In this document: one piece after another, positions 53,522 through 61,836 of the stretch
Layout: every line of letters begins with the position of its first letter
How positions within the stretch are numbered: position 1 is the stretch's first letter
DNA from: a virus
Virus record (IMG/VR): IMGVR_UViG_3300028197_001237
Coordinates: 25,311-89,310 of that record
Length of the DNA stretch: 64,000 nucleotides
Direction: 5' to 3' (one strand)
Notes under the pieces: model-generated
Seen by the model: the letters and a program-made list of their open reading frames with translations, nothing else
Databases searched by the model: none
Told to the model about the DNA's origin: nothing
Position numbers and translations under genes: made by a program

Positions 53522-55180
53522 ATGGCTGATAATGTATATCTTGGTAATCCCCTTCTAAAGAAGGCCAATACTCCAATTGAGTTTACACAAGAACAAATTG
53601 AGGAGTATATCAAATGTAAGGATGATCCTGTGTATTTTGCACAGAACTATGTTCAGATTGTGACTCTGGATCATGGACTTCAACCTTTCAAGACTTATGA
53701 TTTTCAAGAGAAGTTAATTAATAGATTTCATAATCACAGATTTAATATCTGTAAGATGCCACGACAGACCGGTAAGTCTACTACCTGTGTATCTTACCTT
53801 CTTCATTATGCAATTTTTAATGATAGTGTTAATATAGGAATATTAGCCAACAAAGCAACTACTGCTAGGGAGCTCCTATCAAGACTTGCAACTGCATATG
53901 AAAACTTACCCAAATGGATGCAACAGGGCATCCTCGTTTGGAACAAAGGAAACATCGAGCTCGAAAACGGCAGTAAAATATTGGCAGCTTCTACATCTGC
54001 AAGTGCTGTCCGAGGCATGTCGTTCAACATTCTCTTCCTCGACGAATTCGCATTCGTTCCAAACCATATTGCAGACGCCTTCTTTGCATCTGTTTATCCT
54101 ACTATTACTTCTGGTAAATCAACGAAGGTAATTATAGTTTCCACCCCACATGGTATGAATCATTTCTACCGTATGTGGCATGATGCGGAGAGAAATAAAA
54201 ATGAATATATTCCTACGGATGTTCACTGGTCAGAAGTTCCTGGTAGAGATGCTGTTTGGAAAGAACAAACTATTGCCAACACATCAGAACAACAATTTAA
54301 GATTGAGTTTGAATGTGAATTCTTAGGATCTGTTGACACACTGATTGCACCTAGTAAGTTAAAATCTTTAGTATTTGAACGACCACGTAAGTCAAACGCC
54401 GGATTAGATATTCACGTAGCACCAGAAACTGAACATGATTACGCGATGGCTGTTGACGTTGCACGGGGTGTTGGTAATGACTACTCTGCTTTTGTTGTTG
54501 TTGACATAACTACTTTCCCACATAAGGTTGTAGCGAAGTATAGGGACAACATGATCAAACCGATGTTGTTCCCTAGTGTCATCTATGATGTAGCCAAGAG
54601 TTATAATGAAGCTTTCATTCTATGTGAAGTCAATGATGTTGGTGACCAGGTAGCAAGTATTTTACAATACGATCTCGAATATCAGAACCTACTAATGTGT
54701 TCTATGAGAGGTAGAGCTGGTCAAGTTGTTGGTCAAGGATTTTCTGGGACAAAAACACAACTTGGTGTTAAAATGTCCAAGACAGTCAAGAAGATTGGGT
54801 CACTTAATCTGAAAACTATGATTGAGGAAGATAAACTCATCATGAATGACTATGAAATTATTTCAGAACTAACTACTTTTATCTCTAAACACAATTCATT
54901 TGAGGCAGAAGAGGGGTGTAATGATGACTTGGCTATGTGTCTTGTCATCTATGCGTGGTTAGTCGCTCAAGATTACTTCAAAGAACTTACAGATCAAGAT
55001 GTTAGGAAACGACTTTATGAAGATCAGAAGAACCAAATTGAACAAGATATGGCACCCTTCGGTTTTATTAACGATGGACTCAATGTTGATTCTTTTGTGG
55101 ATGATGAAGGAGACCGTTGGTTTACCGACGAATATGGCGACAAAGGAGGAGGAATGGACTATATGTGGAACTACCTGTAA
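53522..55180 (+). CDS. gp17: Large terminase subunit gp17 (packaging ATPase/nuclease)
   Basis: 552 residues (T4 610). Walker A is RQTGKST (81-87), Walker B and catalytic Glu are FLDEF (D174, E175), and the following VSTPHGMNHFYRMW is the coupling motif. The C-terminal RNase-H-like nuclease has Asp residues in DVARGVGNDYSAFVVVD, CEVNDVGDQ and NDDLAMCLV. gp17 pumps DNA into the prohead at the gp20 portal and cuts the concatemer. It begins 7 bp after the previous stop and overlaps the next gene. Confidence 0.97.
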   Translation: MADNVYLGNPLLKKANTPIEFTQEQIEEYIKCKDDPVYFAQNYVQIVTLDHGLQPFKTYDFQEKLINRFHNHRFNICKMPRQTGKSTTCVSYLLHYAIFNDSVNIGILANKATTARELLSRLATAYENLPKWMQQGILVWNKGNIELENGSKILAASTSASAVRGMSFNILFLDEFAFVPNHIADAFFASVYPTITSGKSTKVIIVSTPHGMNHFYRMWHDAERNKNEYIPTDVHWSEVPGRDAVWKEQTIANTSEQQFKIEFECEFLGSVDTLIAPSKLKSLVFERPRKSNAGLDIHVAPETEHDYAMAVDVARGVGNDYSAFVVVDITTFPHKVVAKYRDNMIKPMLFPSVIYDVAKSYNEAFILCEVNDVGDQVASILQYDLEYQNLLMCSMRGRAGQVVGQGFSGTKTQLGVKMSKTVKKIGSLNLKTMIEEDKLIMNDYEIISELTTFISKHNSFEAEEGCNDDLAMCLVIYAWLVAQDYFKELTDQDVRKRLYEDQKNQIEQDMAPFGFINDGLNVDSFVDDEGDRWFTDEYGDKGGGMDYMWNYL

Positions 55181-55404
55181 TGAGTGAATTTATACAAGAC
55201 ATCGATAAAAAAGTAATACCCAAAGTAGACAAGTGGGGTTTTACTATCAAACCAGAAATTAGTGATCATGATCATATTCTAATCTGTCTTAGAAATGCTC
55301 CCTGTGGCACAGATAGAAAACAATCCGAACGTCTAATAAAAGAATACGAAAAACGTGATCGTATTGTTCCCTTCATCAATCGTCTTAGAAATGAATCTTC
55401 CTGA
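55180..55404 (+). CDS. Small hypothetical protein (74 aa)
   Basis: The start shares its A with the gene 17 stop (TAATG). MSEFIQDIDKKVIPKVDKWG... ends FINRLRNESS; charged with a central ILICLRNAPCG strand. Part of a three-gene insertion between genes 17 and 18, which are adjacent in T4. Function unknown. Confidence 0.6.
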   Translation: MSEFIQDIDKKVIPKVDKWGFTIKPEISDHDHILICLRNAPCGTDRKQSERLIKEYEKRDRIVPFINRLRNESS

Positions 55405-55660
55405 AATAATTAAACACCAGTGTTTTAATTCTTTCTGTTTTTTAAATCAATCAGAAAGAGCAGTTATAATGATAGGTAATGATGCATATCGTGAATCATT
55501 AGATCTTGAGAATGATGATGCTCCCTGTTGGAATCTTCCGAGTAAAGAATCAAAAGGATTTGTTGGTTGGAATCCACAATGTGTTCCGACCATTGAATAC
55601 ATTTTATGGAAACTTGAAAAAATAAAAGAGGATGGTTATGGATCTGGATGGCCAGTTTAA
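55391..55660 (+). CDS. Small hypothetical protein (89 aa)
   Basis: The start MNLPEIIKHQCFNSFCFLNQ overlaps the 3' end of the gene before by 14 bp. The frame is open further upstream but that would overlap more. It has a beta-like C-terminal half (GWNPQCVPTIEYILWKLEKI). Function unknown. Confidence 0.55.
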   Translation: MNLPEIIKHQCFNSFCFLNQSERAVIMIGNDAYRESLDLENDDAPCWNLPSKESKGFVGWNPQCVPTIEYILWKLEKIKEDGYGSGWPV

Positions 55661-55868
55661 ATTAGGACACCTACTTTTATCTGATAGAAAATGCAGATCT
55701 TGTGGTGAGATTAAGAATTTGATAGATGGATTTTATAGAACAAGAAAGGATAAGGGAGCGGTAGCATCATCATACTCGTACATTTGTAAGGAATGTACCA
55801 TAAGGAAAGTTATTCTAGACAGAAAGAAGAAATCACCAATGAATGATTGGGAATATCCAGATTGGTAA
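55632..55868 (+). CDS. Zinc-ribbon/HNH-like small protein (78 aa)
   Basis: Two CxxC knuckles (CRSC at ~21 and CKEC ~30 residues later) with a helical basic end (RKVILDRKKKSPMNDW). This is the zinc part seen in phage endonuclease VII/HNH-type relatives, but no HNH or other catalytic residues are visible. ATG at 55632 or 55638. Overlaps its neighbour. Confidence 0.6.
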   Translation: MVMDLDGQFKLGHLLLSDRKCRSCGEIKNLIDGFYRTRKDKGAVASSYSYICKECTIRKVILDRKKKSPMNDWEYPDW

Positions 55869-55919
55869 TTACTTTGTCCTCGTTTTCGTCCCGTTTTACC
55901 CCCTGAAAATACACATAAC

Positions 55920-55927
55920 TCTAAATA
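55920..55927 (+). promoter_or_regulatory. Late promoter octamer TCTAAATA
   Basis: Heads gene 18, 40 nt before its ATG at 55968. Confidence 0.65.
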
Positions 55928-55967
55928 ATTTTAGTTAAACTTGAGCACTTTAGGGAGAATCAAAAAC

Positions 55968-58148
55968 ATGGCGACTCCTCAATTATCTCCCGGTATTCTT
56001 ACCAGAGAGATTGACTTAACAGTTGGAAGAGTTGATAATATTAGTGCCGCAGTTGGTGCTATTGCTGGACCCTTCCAACTCGGTCCCATTGACCAACCAA
56101 TTGAGGTTGTCAATCAAGCTGAATTATTGGAGGGTTTTGGAAAACCTCTGTCTACAGATAGACAATACGAATATTGGTTGTCGGCTTCATCGTATCTTAC
56201 ATATGGTGGAGTTCTTTCGGTTATCAGAACAGATGGCGCTGAACTGAAAAACGCAAACGCTGGTGTTGGTGTTGATAATGTTACAACACTGAAGATCAAA
56301 AACAACGACGATTACGAAGAGAATTATCAGGAAGCTGCTAATTACTACTACGCATCTAAGAACCCCGGAACCTGGGCTAACGGATTGAAGGTTGCTTTTA
56401 TTGATAACGCGGCAGATCAAACACTGGGTATCAATACTGTAGCACCGGGTGGTAGTCTTCACGTTGTTGTCGGTACTGCTGTTACAGCCTCTATCACTGG
56501 TGTTATCGCTGGTGCTGGCACGACATCATCTTTCGATGGTTACATTAAAGGTATTGTTACTGGTGTTACCACAGACGCTGGTGGTTCTAGTTCGATTGAC
56601 GTTAGAGTTCTTTCGAGAGTTGACACCGCTGGTACAGAGACTAATGTTAAGTACGCTAAGAATGACTCCACTAGAGCGTTCGCTGCAACTAATCAACTAA
56701 TCTTTACAAACTCAACAGGTATTACAACCGGTTATACAGCCCCAGTCACGACAGCAGTTGACTGGTATGATCAACAAACAATTGGTACCAATAACCCAAT
56801 CTTCTGGAACACAATCGCTGGTAAACCAGTTGATTCTAACTTTTCTGGTTCTAGAAATGGTGCGGGTGACTCACTCCACATTGTAGTTATTGACGACAGT
56901 GGTAGTATCACTGGTATTCAAGGTAATATTCTTGAGAAACACACCTTCCTTTCTAAGGCATCTGATGCTGTAGCTGATGGTGAAGCACCAACTAGGACAT
57001 ATTATAAGAACGCGTTGGTTAACGGTTCTAGGTATATCTTCGCTGGTTATAGTCCTGCTAATGCTGAAGACTCAGTTCAAGGTACAAGTCCAAGAGCTAT
57101 TAACTTTAGTTCTGGAACTTTACCAATCACAATTGGTGGTGGAGCTTGGGGACAAATAGCACAAAATATTAGTTTCTCAGCCATTGGCAATAAGACATAC
57201 ACTCTTGGTGGTGGTCAAAACTATACATCAAATAGTGGATTCCCAGCAACACTTGGAGATCTTCAGACTTCTTATGAAGTCTTCTCGAATGATGCAGAAG
57301 TTACTGTTGACTTCCTCCTGATGGGTCCCGGTCTTCCTGATAAGATCAATTCCCAAGCTAAGGCTAACAAACTGATTCAAGTTGCCGAATCTAGAAAGGA
57401 TTGTATAGCAGTTATCTCCCCGCACAGAGATGACGTTGTCGGTCAGACTCTTGCTGCAACACAAGTACAGAATGTTCTTGAGTTCTATGCACCTCTGACA
57501 TCTTCCTCCTACGCTGTATTTGACAGTGGTTGGAAGTATACTTTTGATAGATTCAATAATCAGTTCGTCTACATCCCATGCAACCCAGACGTTGCAGGAA
57601 CAATGGTTAGAACTGACACTGAATCCTTCCCTTGGTTCTCACCAGCTGGTACCCAAAGAGGAGCTATCAATGACGCGGTCAAGTTGGCTTACAACCCAAG
57701 TAAGGCACAGAGAGACCAACTCTATAGTAATAGAATCAATCCAATCATGAACAAACCAGGTGCTGGTATTGTTCTGTTTGGTGACAAGACAGCACTTGGT
57801 TATGATTCCGCTTTTGATAGAATAAACGTAAGAAGATTGTTCCTGACGGTTGAAAAAACCATCGAACAGGCAGCCAATTCAAGACTCTTTGAAGTCAACG
57901 ATCAGACTACAAGATCTGGTTTCGTGAACGCTGTTGAACCCTTCCTCCGTGATGTTCAAGCAAAGAGAGGTCTTTTTGACTTTGTAGTTAAATGTGACAA
58001 CACAAACAACACTCCCGACCTCATTGATAACAATGAGTTTAGAGCAGACATCTTCTTGAAACCTACGAAGTCTATCAACTTCATCACACTTACCTTTGTT
58101 GCCACCAGAACTGGTGTTGACTTCTCCGAAGTAGTCGGAACTGTTTGA
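55968..58148 (+). CDS. gp18: Tail sheath protein gp18
   Basis: 726 residues (T4 659). The N-terminus MATPQLSPGILTREIDLTVG is the sheath signature; an upstream in-frame TTG is ignored because AGGGAG (55952-55957) sits correctly before this ATG. The conserved core (PWFSPAGTQRGAINDAVKL, NPIMNKPGAGIVLFGDKT) follows. gp18 forms the contractile sheath. A Gly/Thr-rich inserted region (~150-300) is longer than in T4. Confidence 0.96.
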   Translation: MATPQLSPGILTREIDLTVGRVDNISAAVGAIAGPFQLGPIDQPIEVVNQAELLEGFGKPLSTDRQYEYWLSASSYLTYGGVLSVIRTDGAELKNANAGVGVDNVTTLKIKNNDDYEENYQEAANYYYASKNPGTWANGLKVAFIDNAADQTLGINTVAPGGSLHVVVGTAVTASITGVIAGAGTTSSFDGYIKGIVTGVTTDAGGSSSIDVRVLSRVDTAGTETNVKYAKNDSTRAFAATNQLIFTNSTGITTGYTAPVTTAVDWYDQQTIGTNNPIFWNTIAGKPVDSNFSGSRNGAGDSLHIVVIDDSGSITGIQGNILEKHTFLSKASDAVADGEAPTRTYYKNALVNGSRYIFAGYSPANAEDSVQGTSPRAINFSSGTLPITIGGGAWGQIAQNISFSAIGNKTYTLGGGQNYTSNSGFPATLGDLQTSYEVFSNDAEVTVDFLLMGPGLPDKINSQAKANKLIQVAESRKDCIAVISPHRDDVVGQTLAATQVQNVLEFYAPLTSSSYAVFDSGWKYTFDRFNNQFVYIPCNPDVAGTMVRTDTESFPWFSPAGTQRGAINDAVKLAYNPSKAQRDQLYSNRINPIMNKPGAGIVLFGDKTALGYDSAFDRINVRRLFLTVEKTIEQAANSRLFEVNDQTTRSGFVNAVEPFLRDVQAKRGLFDFVVKCDNTNNTPDLIDNNEFRADIFLKPTKSINFITLTFVATRTGVDFSEVVGTV

Positions 58149-58184
58149 TCATAATATTAACTAAACTAACGGAGAACAATTAAA

Positions 58185-58886
58185 ATGGCTTCAGTAAGAA
58201 CATTATCATCTTTCAAAACACAATTGGCGGGCGGCGGCGCCCGTCCCAATCTATTTGAGGTATCAATTCCCTCATTTCCAACATCACTAACTGGTGCGGT
58301 CGATGCTACTGGCGGTGGCGAAGGTGGAGATACAGATACCTCAGATCCATGGAGTTCTTACACAGATAACTTTAAGTTTCTGTGTAAAGCAGCTCAACTT
58401 CCAGCTTCAACAGTGAATCCAATCAGTGTTCCTTTTAGAGGTAGAACTCTGAAAGTCGCTGGTGATAGAACATTCGCTGAGTGGACAGTCACCATCATCA
58501 ACGATGAGGACTTCACTCTGAGAACCGCTTTTGAGAAGTGGAGTGATGTTGTATCAAACCTAATTGATAACACTGGTGTCACTAATCCAAGTTCTTACAT
58601 GACCAATGGTTTTGTTAAGCAATTGGGTCGTGGTAACAGTGCATTCTCACCAACTAATAATCCAGGAACTGTTAGTGTTCTGAGGAGCTATAAGTTCTAT
58701 GACATTTGGCCTTCTGAGGTCAGTGAAATTGCACTTAGTTATGACAGTGCTGACACAATTGAAGAATTCACTGTAACCTTCCAGGTTCAATACTTCACTA
58801 TCGGTGAATCCGATGAGAGCGCAGCTGGTGAAGGTGTTAACACAGGTTCCATTAGTGAGGAATCTGCCGCATCTGGGGATGAGTGA
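58185..58886 (+). CDS. gp19: Tail tube protein gp19
   Basis: 233 residues (T4 163). ARPNLFEVSIPSFP and TLKVAGDRTFAEWTVTIIND match T4 gp19 (ARPNLFQVEI, VAGDRTFDDWTVTVMND). Extra parts are a Gly/Asp insert (~40-58) and an acidic tail (DESAAGEGVNTGSISEES). GGAG lies 10 nt before the ATG. gp19 hexamers form the inner tube. Confidence 0.96.
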   Translation: MASVRTLSSFKTQLAGGGARPNLFEVSIPSFPTSLTGAVDATGGGEGGDTDTSDPWSSYTDNFKFLCKAAQLPASTVNPISVPFRGRTLKVAGDRTFAEWTVTIINDEDFTLRTAFEKWSDVVSNLIDNTGVTNPSSYMTNGFVKQLGRGNSAFSPTNNPGTVSVLRSYKFYDIWPSEVSEIALSYDSADTIEEFTVTFQVQYFTIGESDESAAGEGVNTGSISEESAASGDE

Positions 58887-58895
58887 TTTTCGAGT

Positions 58896-58903
58896 TATAA
58901 ATA
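58896..58903 (+). promoter_or_regulatory. Perfect T4 late promoter TATAAATA
   Basis: Exact consensus, 31 nt before gene 20. Most of it is the left arm of a 13-bp perfect hairpin. Confidence 0.85.
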
Positions 58904-58928
58904 CTAGGAGACAAATCCTAGTATTTAT
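58897..58928 (+). terminator. 13-bp perfect hairpin spanning a late promoter
   Basis: ATAAATACTAGGA (58897-58909) pairs with TCCTAGTATTTAT (58916-58928) around a 6-base loop GACAAA. It can act as a terminator-like stem for the tube transcript and as a leader of gene 20. Confidence 0.7.
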
Positions 58929-58933
58929 TTGAA

Positions 58934-60604
58934 ATGGCGAGATTATTTGGTTTCTCAATTGAAGATAATGAAAAGACCTCGGAGAGTGTAGTATCTCCAG
59001 TACCACCAAGTAATAATGATGGTACGGACCACTACGTCTCTTCGGGGTTTTATGGCAGCTATGTAGATATTGAGGGTGTATATAAAAATGAGAACGATCT
59101 AATTCGTAGATATCGATCAATGGCACTCTATCCTGAGTGTGATGGTGCGATCGAAGATATTGTAAATGAAGCGATCGTAGCGGACACGAATGATAGTCCT
59201 GTAACGATTGACCTTCAAAACTTAAATGCCAGTGATGGCATCAAGAAAAAGATTAAGGAAGAGTTTAAATATATTCTTGAACTTCTTGACTTTGACAAAA
59301 AAGCTCATGAAATCTTCCGCAATTGGTATATTGATGGAAGACTATATTACAACAAGGTCATCGATCAAAAAGATCCTTCAGCTGGTATTCAGGAACTGAG
59401 GTATATTGATGCGTCGAAGATGAAGTTCATTCGTCAAGTCAAAAAGAATCCAAAAGATTCACTGAACAATCTTGAAAGAGGTGGTAGGGACAACCCACAG
59501 AGTTATAACTTCCCAGATCTTGAAGAGTATTTTGTTTATACTCCTGGCAATTCAAAGTCAGGTTCAATTGCCAGTGCCTTTACTGCTGGTAGTGCGAAGA
59601 GTATCAAGATGACTCGTGATTCTGTCACATATTGTACTTCTGGTTTAGTAGATAGAAATAAAGGATCAACTCTATCTTGGCTTCACAAGTCAATTAAACC
59701 ACTCAATCAACTAATGATGATTGAAGATGCTTTGGTCATCTACAGACTTTCAAGAGCACCAGAACGTAGAATCTTTTATATTGATGTAGGTAATCTACCT
59801 AAGGTAAAGGCAGAACAATATCTTAGAGATGTGATGATGCGTTATAGAAACAAGTTGGTCTATGATGCAAATACCGGTGAGATCAGAGATGATAAAAAAC
59901 ACATGTCTATGATGGAGGACTTCTGGCTTCCTAGACGTGAGGGGGGTAGGGGAACTGAAATCTCCACACTTCCTGGTGGTCAAAATCTTGGGGAAATTAC
60001 TGACATCCAATATTTCCAAAAGAAACTTTATCGTTCATTGAATGTACCAGAGACAAGACTTCAGGGAGATAGTGGATTCTCCTTGGGTCGTTCTTCTGAA
60101 ATCCTGAGAGATGAGATCAAGTTCTCCAAGTTTGTTGGAAGAATGAGAAAAAGATTCTCAGCAATGTTCAGTGACATGTTAAAGACTCAACTCCTCCTTA
60201 AGAATGTGATTACACCTGAGGATTGGAACTATATGGGTGACCACATCCAGTATGACTTCCTCTATGATAACCACTTCTCTGAACTCAAAGAGTCAGAACT
60301 CTTTGAGAACAGACTGAACCTTGCTGGTTTGGCTGAACCTTATGTTGGTAAGTATTACTCTCAGGAGTACGTTAGAAGAAACGTCCTCAGACAGACTGAT
60401 GCCGAGATTGAAGAACAGGATAAGATGATGAAAAAAGAAATCGCTGATGGTACAATCATCGATCCTAAAGAAGTTCAGAATATGCAAATGGCATCTCAAG
60501 AACTTGATTTTCAAAGTCAGATGAATACTGCTGAAGGTGGTGGTGAGGGTCCAAAAGAACCCGAAGCAGAAGAAACCCCAAAACCCAAGGGTGGCGACAT
60601 CTAA
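58934..60604 (+). CDS. gp20: Portal vertex protein gp20
   Basis: 556 residues (T4 524). Family features include YPECDGAIEDIVNEAIV, SRAPERRIFYIDVGNLPK, EDFWLPRREGGRGTEI and GRSSEILRDEIKFSKF. The dodecameric portal starts head assembly and is the docking point for gp17. The acidic C-terminus (GGGEGPKEPEAEETPKPKGG) is disordered. Preceded by a perfect late promoter. Confidence 0.97.
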   Translation: MARLFGFSIEDNEKTSESVVSPVPPSNNDGTDHYVSSGFYGSYVDIEGVYKNENDLIRRYRSMALYPECDGAIEDIVNEAIVADTNDSPVTIDLQNLNASDGIKKKIKEEFKYILELLDFDKKAHEIFRNWYIDGRLYYNKVIDQKDPSAGIQELRYIDASKMKFIRQVKKNPKDSLNNLERGGRDNPQSYNFPDLEEYFVYTPGNSKSGSIASAFTAGSAKSIKMTRDSVTYCTSGLVDRNKGSTLSWLHKSIKPLNQLMMIEDALVIYRLSRAPERRIFYIDVGNLPKVKAEQYLRDVMMRYRNKLVYDANTGEIRDDKKHMSMMEDFWLPRREGGRGTEISTLPGGQNLGEITDIQYFQKKLYRSLNVPETRLQGDSGFSLGRSSEILRDEIKFSKFVGRMRKRFSAMFSDMLKTQLLLKNVITPEDWNYMGDHIQYDFLYDNHFSELKESELFENRLNLAGLAEPYVGKYYSQEYVRRNVLRQTDAEIEEQDKMMKKEIADGTIIDPKEVQNMQMASQELDFQSQMNTAEGGGEGPKEPEAEETPKPKGGDI

Positions 60605-60607
60605 ATA
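60600..60607 (+). promoter_or_regulatory. Late promoter octamer TCTAAATA
   Basis: Contains the stop of gene 20; 24 nt before 60631. Confidence 0.65.
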
Positions 60608-60630
60608 ACTAAAACATTATTATTAATAAT

Positions 60631-60825
60631 ATGGATGAACTTATGGATTTGTTGGTGAAAGATGAAAGTCCTTCCCAAATTAGTGATTCAATTAAAGATA
60701 TTCTTTTTGCCAAGGCAGCAGGAAAAATTGAAAATATTCGACCAAACATCGCTGGATCCGTCTTTGATGATGAAGAAGAGGTAGGAACTGAAGTTTCTAC
60801 TGAACTCGAAGGCGAAGTTGAATAA
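60631..60825 (+). CDS. Small acidic prohead core protein (gp67-like)
   Basis: 64 residues. Helical start (DELMDLLVKDESPSQISDSI) and a strongly acidic tail (DDEEEVGTEVSTELEGEVE). It sits exactly where T4 has gp67, a small acidic core protein between 20 and 21. The sequence match is weak, so the assignment rests on position and composition. Confidence 0.6.
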   Translation: MDELMDLLVKDESPSQISDSIKDILFAKAAGKIENIRPNIAGSVFDDEEEVGTEVSTELEGEVE

Positions 60826-60828
60826 ATA
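60821..60828 (+). promoter_or_regulatory. Late promoter octamer AATAAATA
   Basis: Contains the previous stop; 24 nt before 60852. Confidence 0.65.
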
Positions 60829-60851
60829 AAATCATACACTAGGGATTAACA

Positions 60852-61115
60852 ATGGCTAGGACATTAATTATTGGTAATGAGATTGCGGTCCCTACTACGT
60901 CTGGGACTGCTATTTCATTCACACAAGCTACAGTGTTGAGAGTAATTAATGTTTCTGGTTCAGCTGCCACTGTCGGTGTCGCTACAGTAGTTGGTCAAAC
61001 TGGACGTTTTATTACGATTCCTACAGGAACTGTTGAATTTATTGAGAAAAAACCAAATGATGTTGTATATGGAACTGGCACATCCAGAGCCGCTAAAGTG
61101 GGTTACACAGGGTAA
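60852..61115 (+). CDS. Small beta-rich virion-like protein (87 aa)
   Basis: MARTLIIGNEIAVPTTSGTA... a beta-strand pattern throughout (ATVLRVINVSGSAATVGVAT, FITIPTGTVEFIEKKP). It occupies the T4 gp68 slot but looks like a beta sandwich rather than a core helix, so it may be a head decoration protein. Resembles the 110-aa protein at 51462. Confidence 0.65.
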   Translation: MARTLIIGNEIAVPTTSGTAISFTQATVLRVINVSGSAATVGVATVVGQTGRFITIPTGTVEFIEKKPNDVVYGTGTSRAAKVGYTG

Positions 61116-61120
61116 ATCTA

Positions 61121-61771
61121 ATGAAACTTATCAGAGAAGAGATCGAATCAGTTGATTTTATCGTTGAAGAACGCAACGGTAAGAAAAACATGTTTATTGA
61201 AGGTATATTCCTTCAAGGAAACCTTAAGAACAGAAATGGTCGTATGTATCCAATGGAGACTCTGAGAAGAGAAGTCCAAAGGTATACAGAAAGTAATGTC
61301 AATTCTGGGAGAGCTCTTGGAGAACTCGGACATCCAGATGGACCAACTGTTAATTTGGACCGCGTCAGTCACAAAATTGTTTCACTCAAAGAGAATGGAA
61401 CAAACTTCATTGGTAAGGCGAAAATTCTTTCTACTCCAATGGGTAAAATTGCAGAGTCCCTCATTAACGAAGGCGTTAAGTTGGGTGTTTCTTCAAGAGG
61501 TATTGGATCACTTAAACAAACAAGAGAAGGCATAAATGTCGTTGGTGATGACTTTATGTTGTCAACTGCTGCCGACATTGTGGCTGACCCTTCTGCACCA
61601 GATGCTTTCGTTGAAGGTATCATGGAAGGTAAAGAATGGGTATGGGATGGTGGTATTCTTCGCGAATCCCTAGCTAAAAAAACTTACCAACAAATCAATA
61701 CTCTGGTAACACAGGGTGAACTTGATGAAAAGAAACTCGATGTATTCAATAATTTCTTGAATAACCTGTGA
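61121..61771 (+). CDS. gp21: Prohead protease gp21
   Basis: 216 residues (T4 212). FIEGIFLQGNLKNRNGRMYP, ALGELGHP (His71) and GVSSRGIGS (Ser124/125) match the T4 gp21 core (LYIEGIFMQAEVVNRNKRLY, ALGELNHP, GVSSRGLGS). The enzyme cleaves core and capsid proteins, probably including the MKTFREFISE peptide of the 2412 gene. Confidence 0.96.
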   Translation: MKLIREEIESVDFIVEERNGKKNMFIEGIFLQGNLKNRNGRMYPMETLRREVQRYTESNVNSGRALGELGHPDGPTVNLDRVSHKIVSLKENGTNFIGKAKILSTPMGKIAESLINEGVKLGVSSRGIGSLKQTREGINVVGDDFMLSTAADIVADPSAPDAFVEGIMEGKEWVWDGGILRESLAKKTYQQINTLVTQGELDEKKLDVFNNFLNNL

Positions 61772-61790
61772 GTGCTTAAAAATACTAATT

Positions 61791-61798
61791 TATAAATA
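61791..61798 (+). promoter_or_regulatory. Perfect T4 late promoter TATAAATA
   Basis: 38 nt before gene 22, with GGAG (61823-61826) correctly placed for its ATG. Confidence 0.85.
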
Positions 61799-61836
61799 AA
61801 TATAGATTAAATACGGTTAATCGGAGTAGTTCAACA

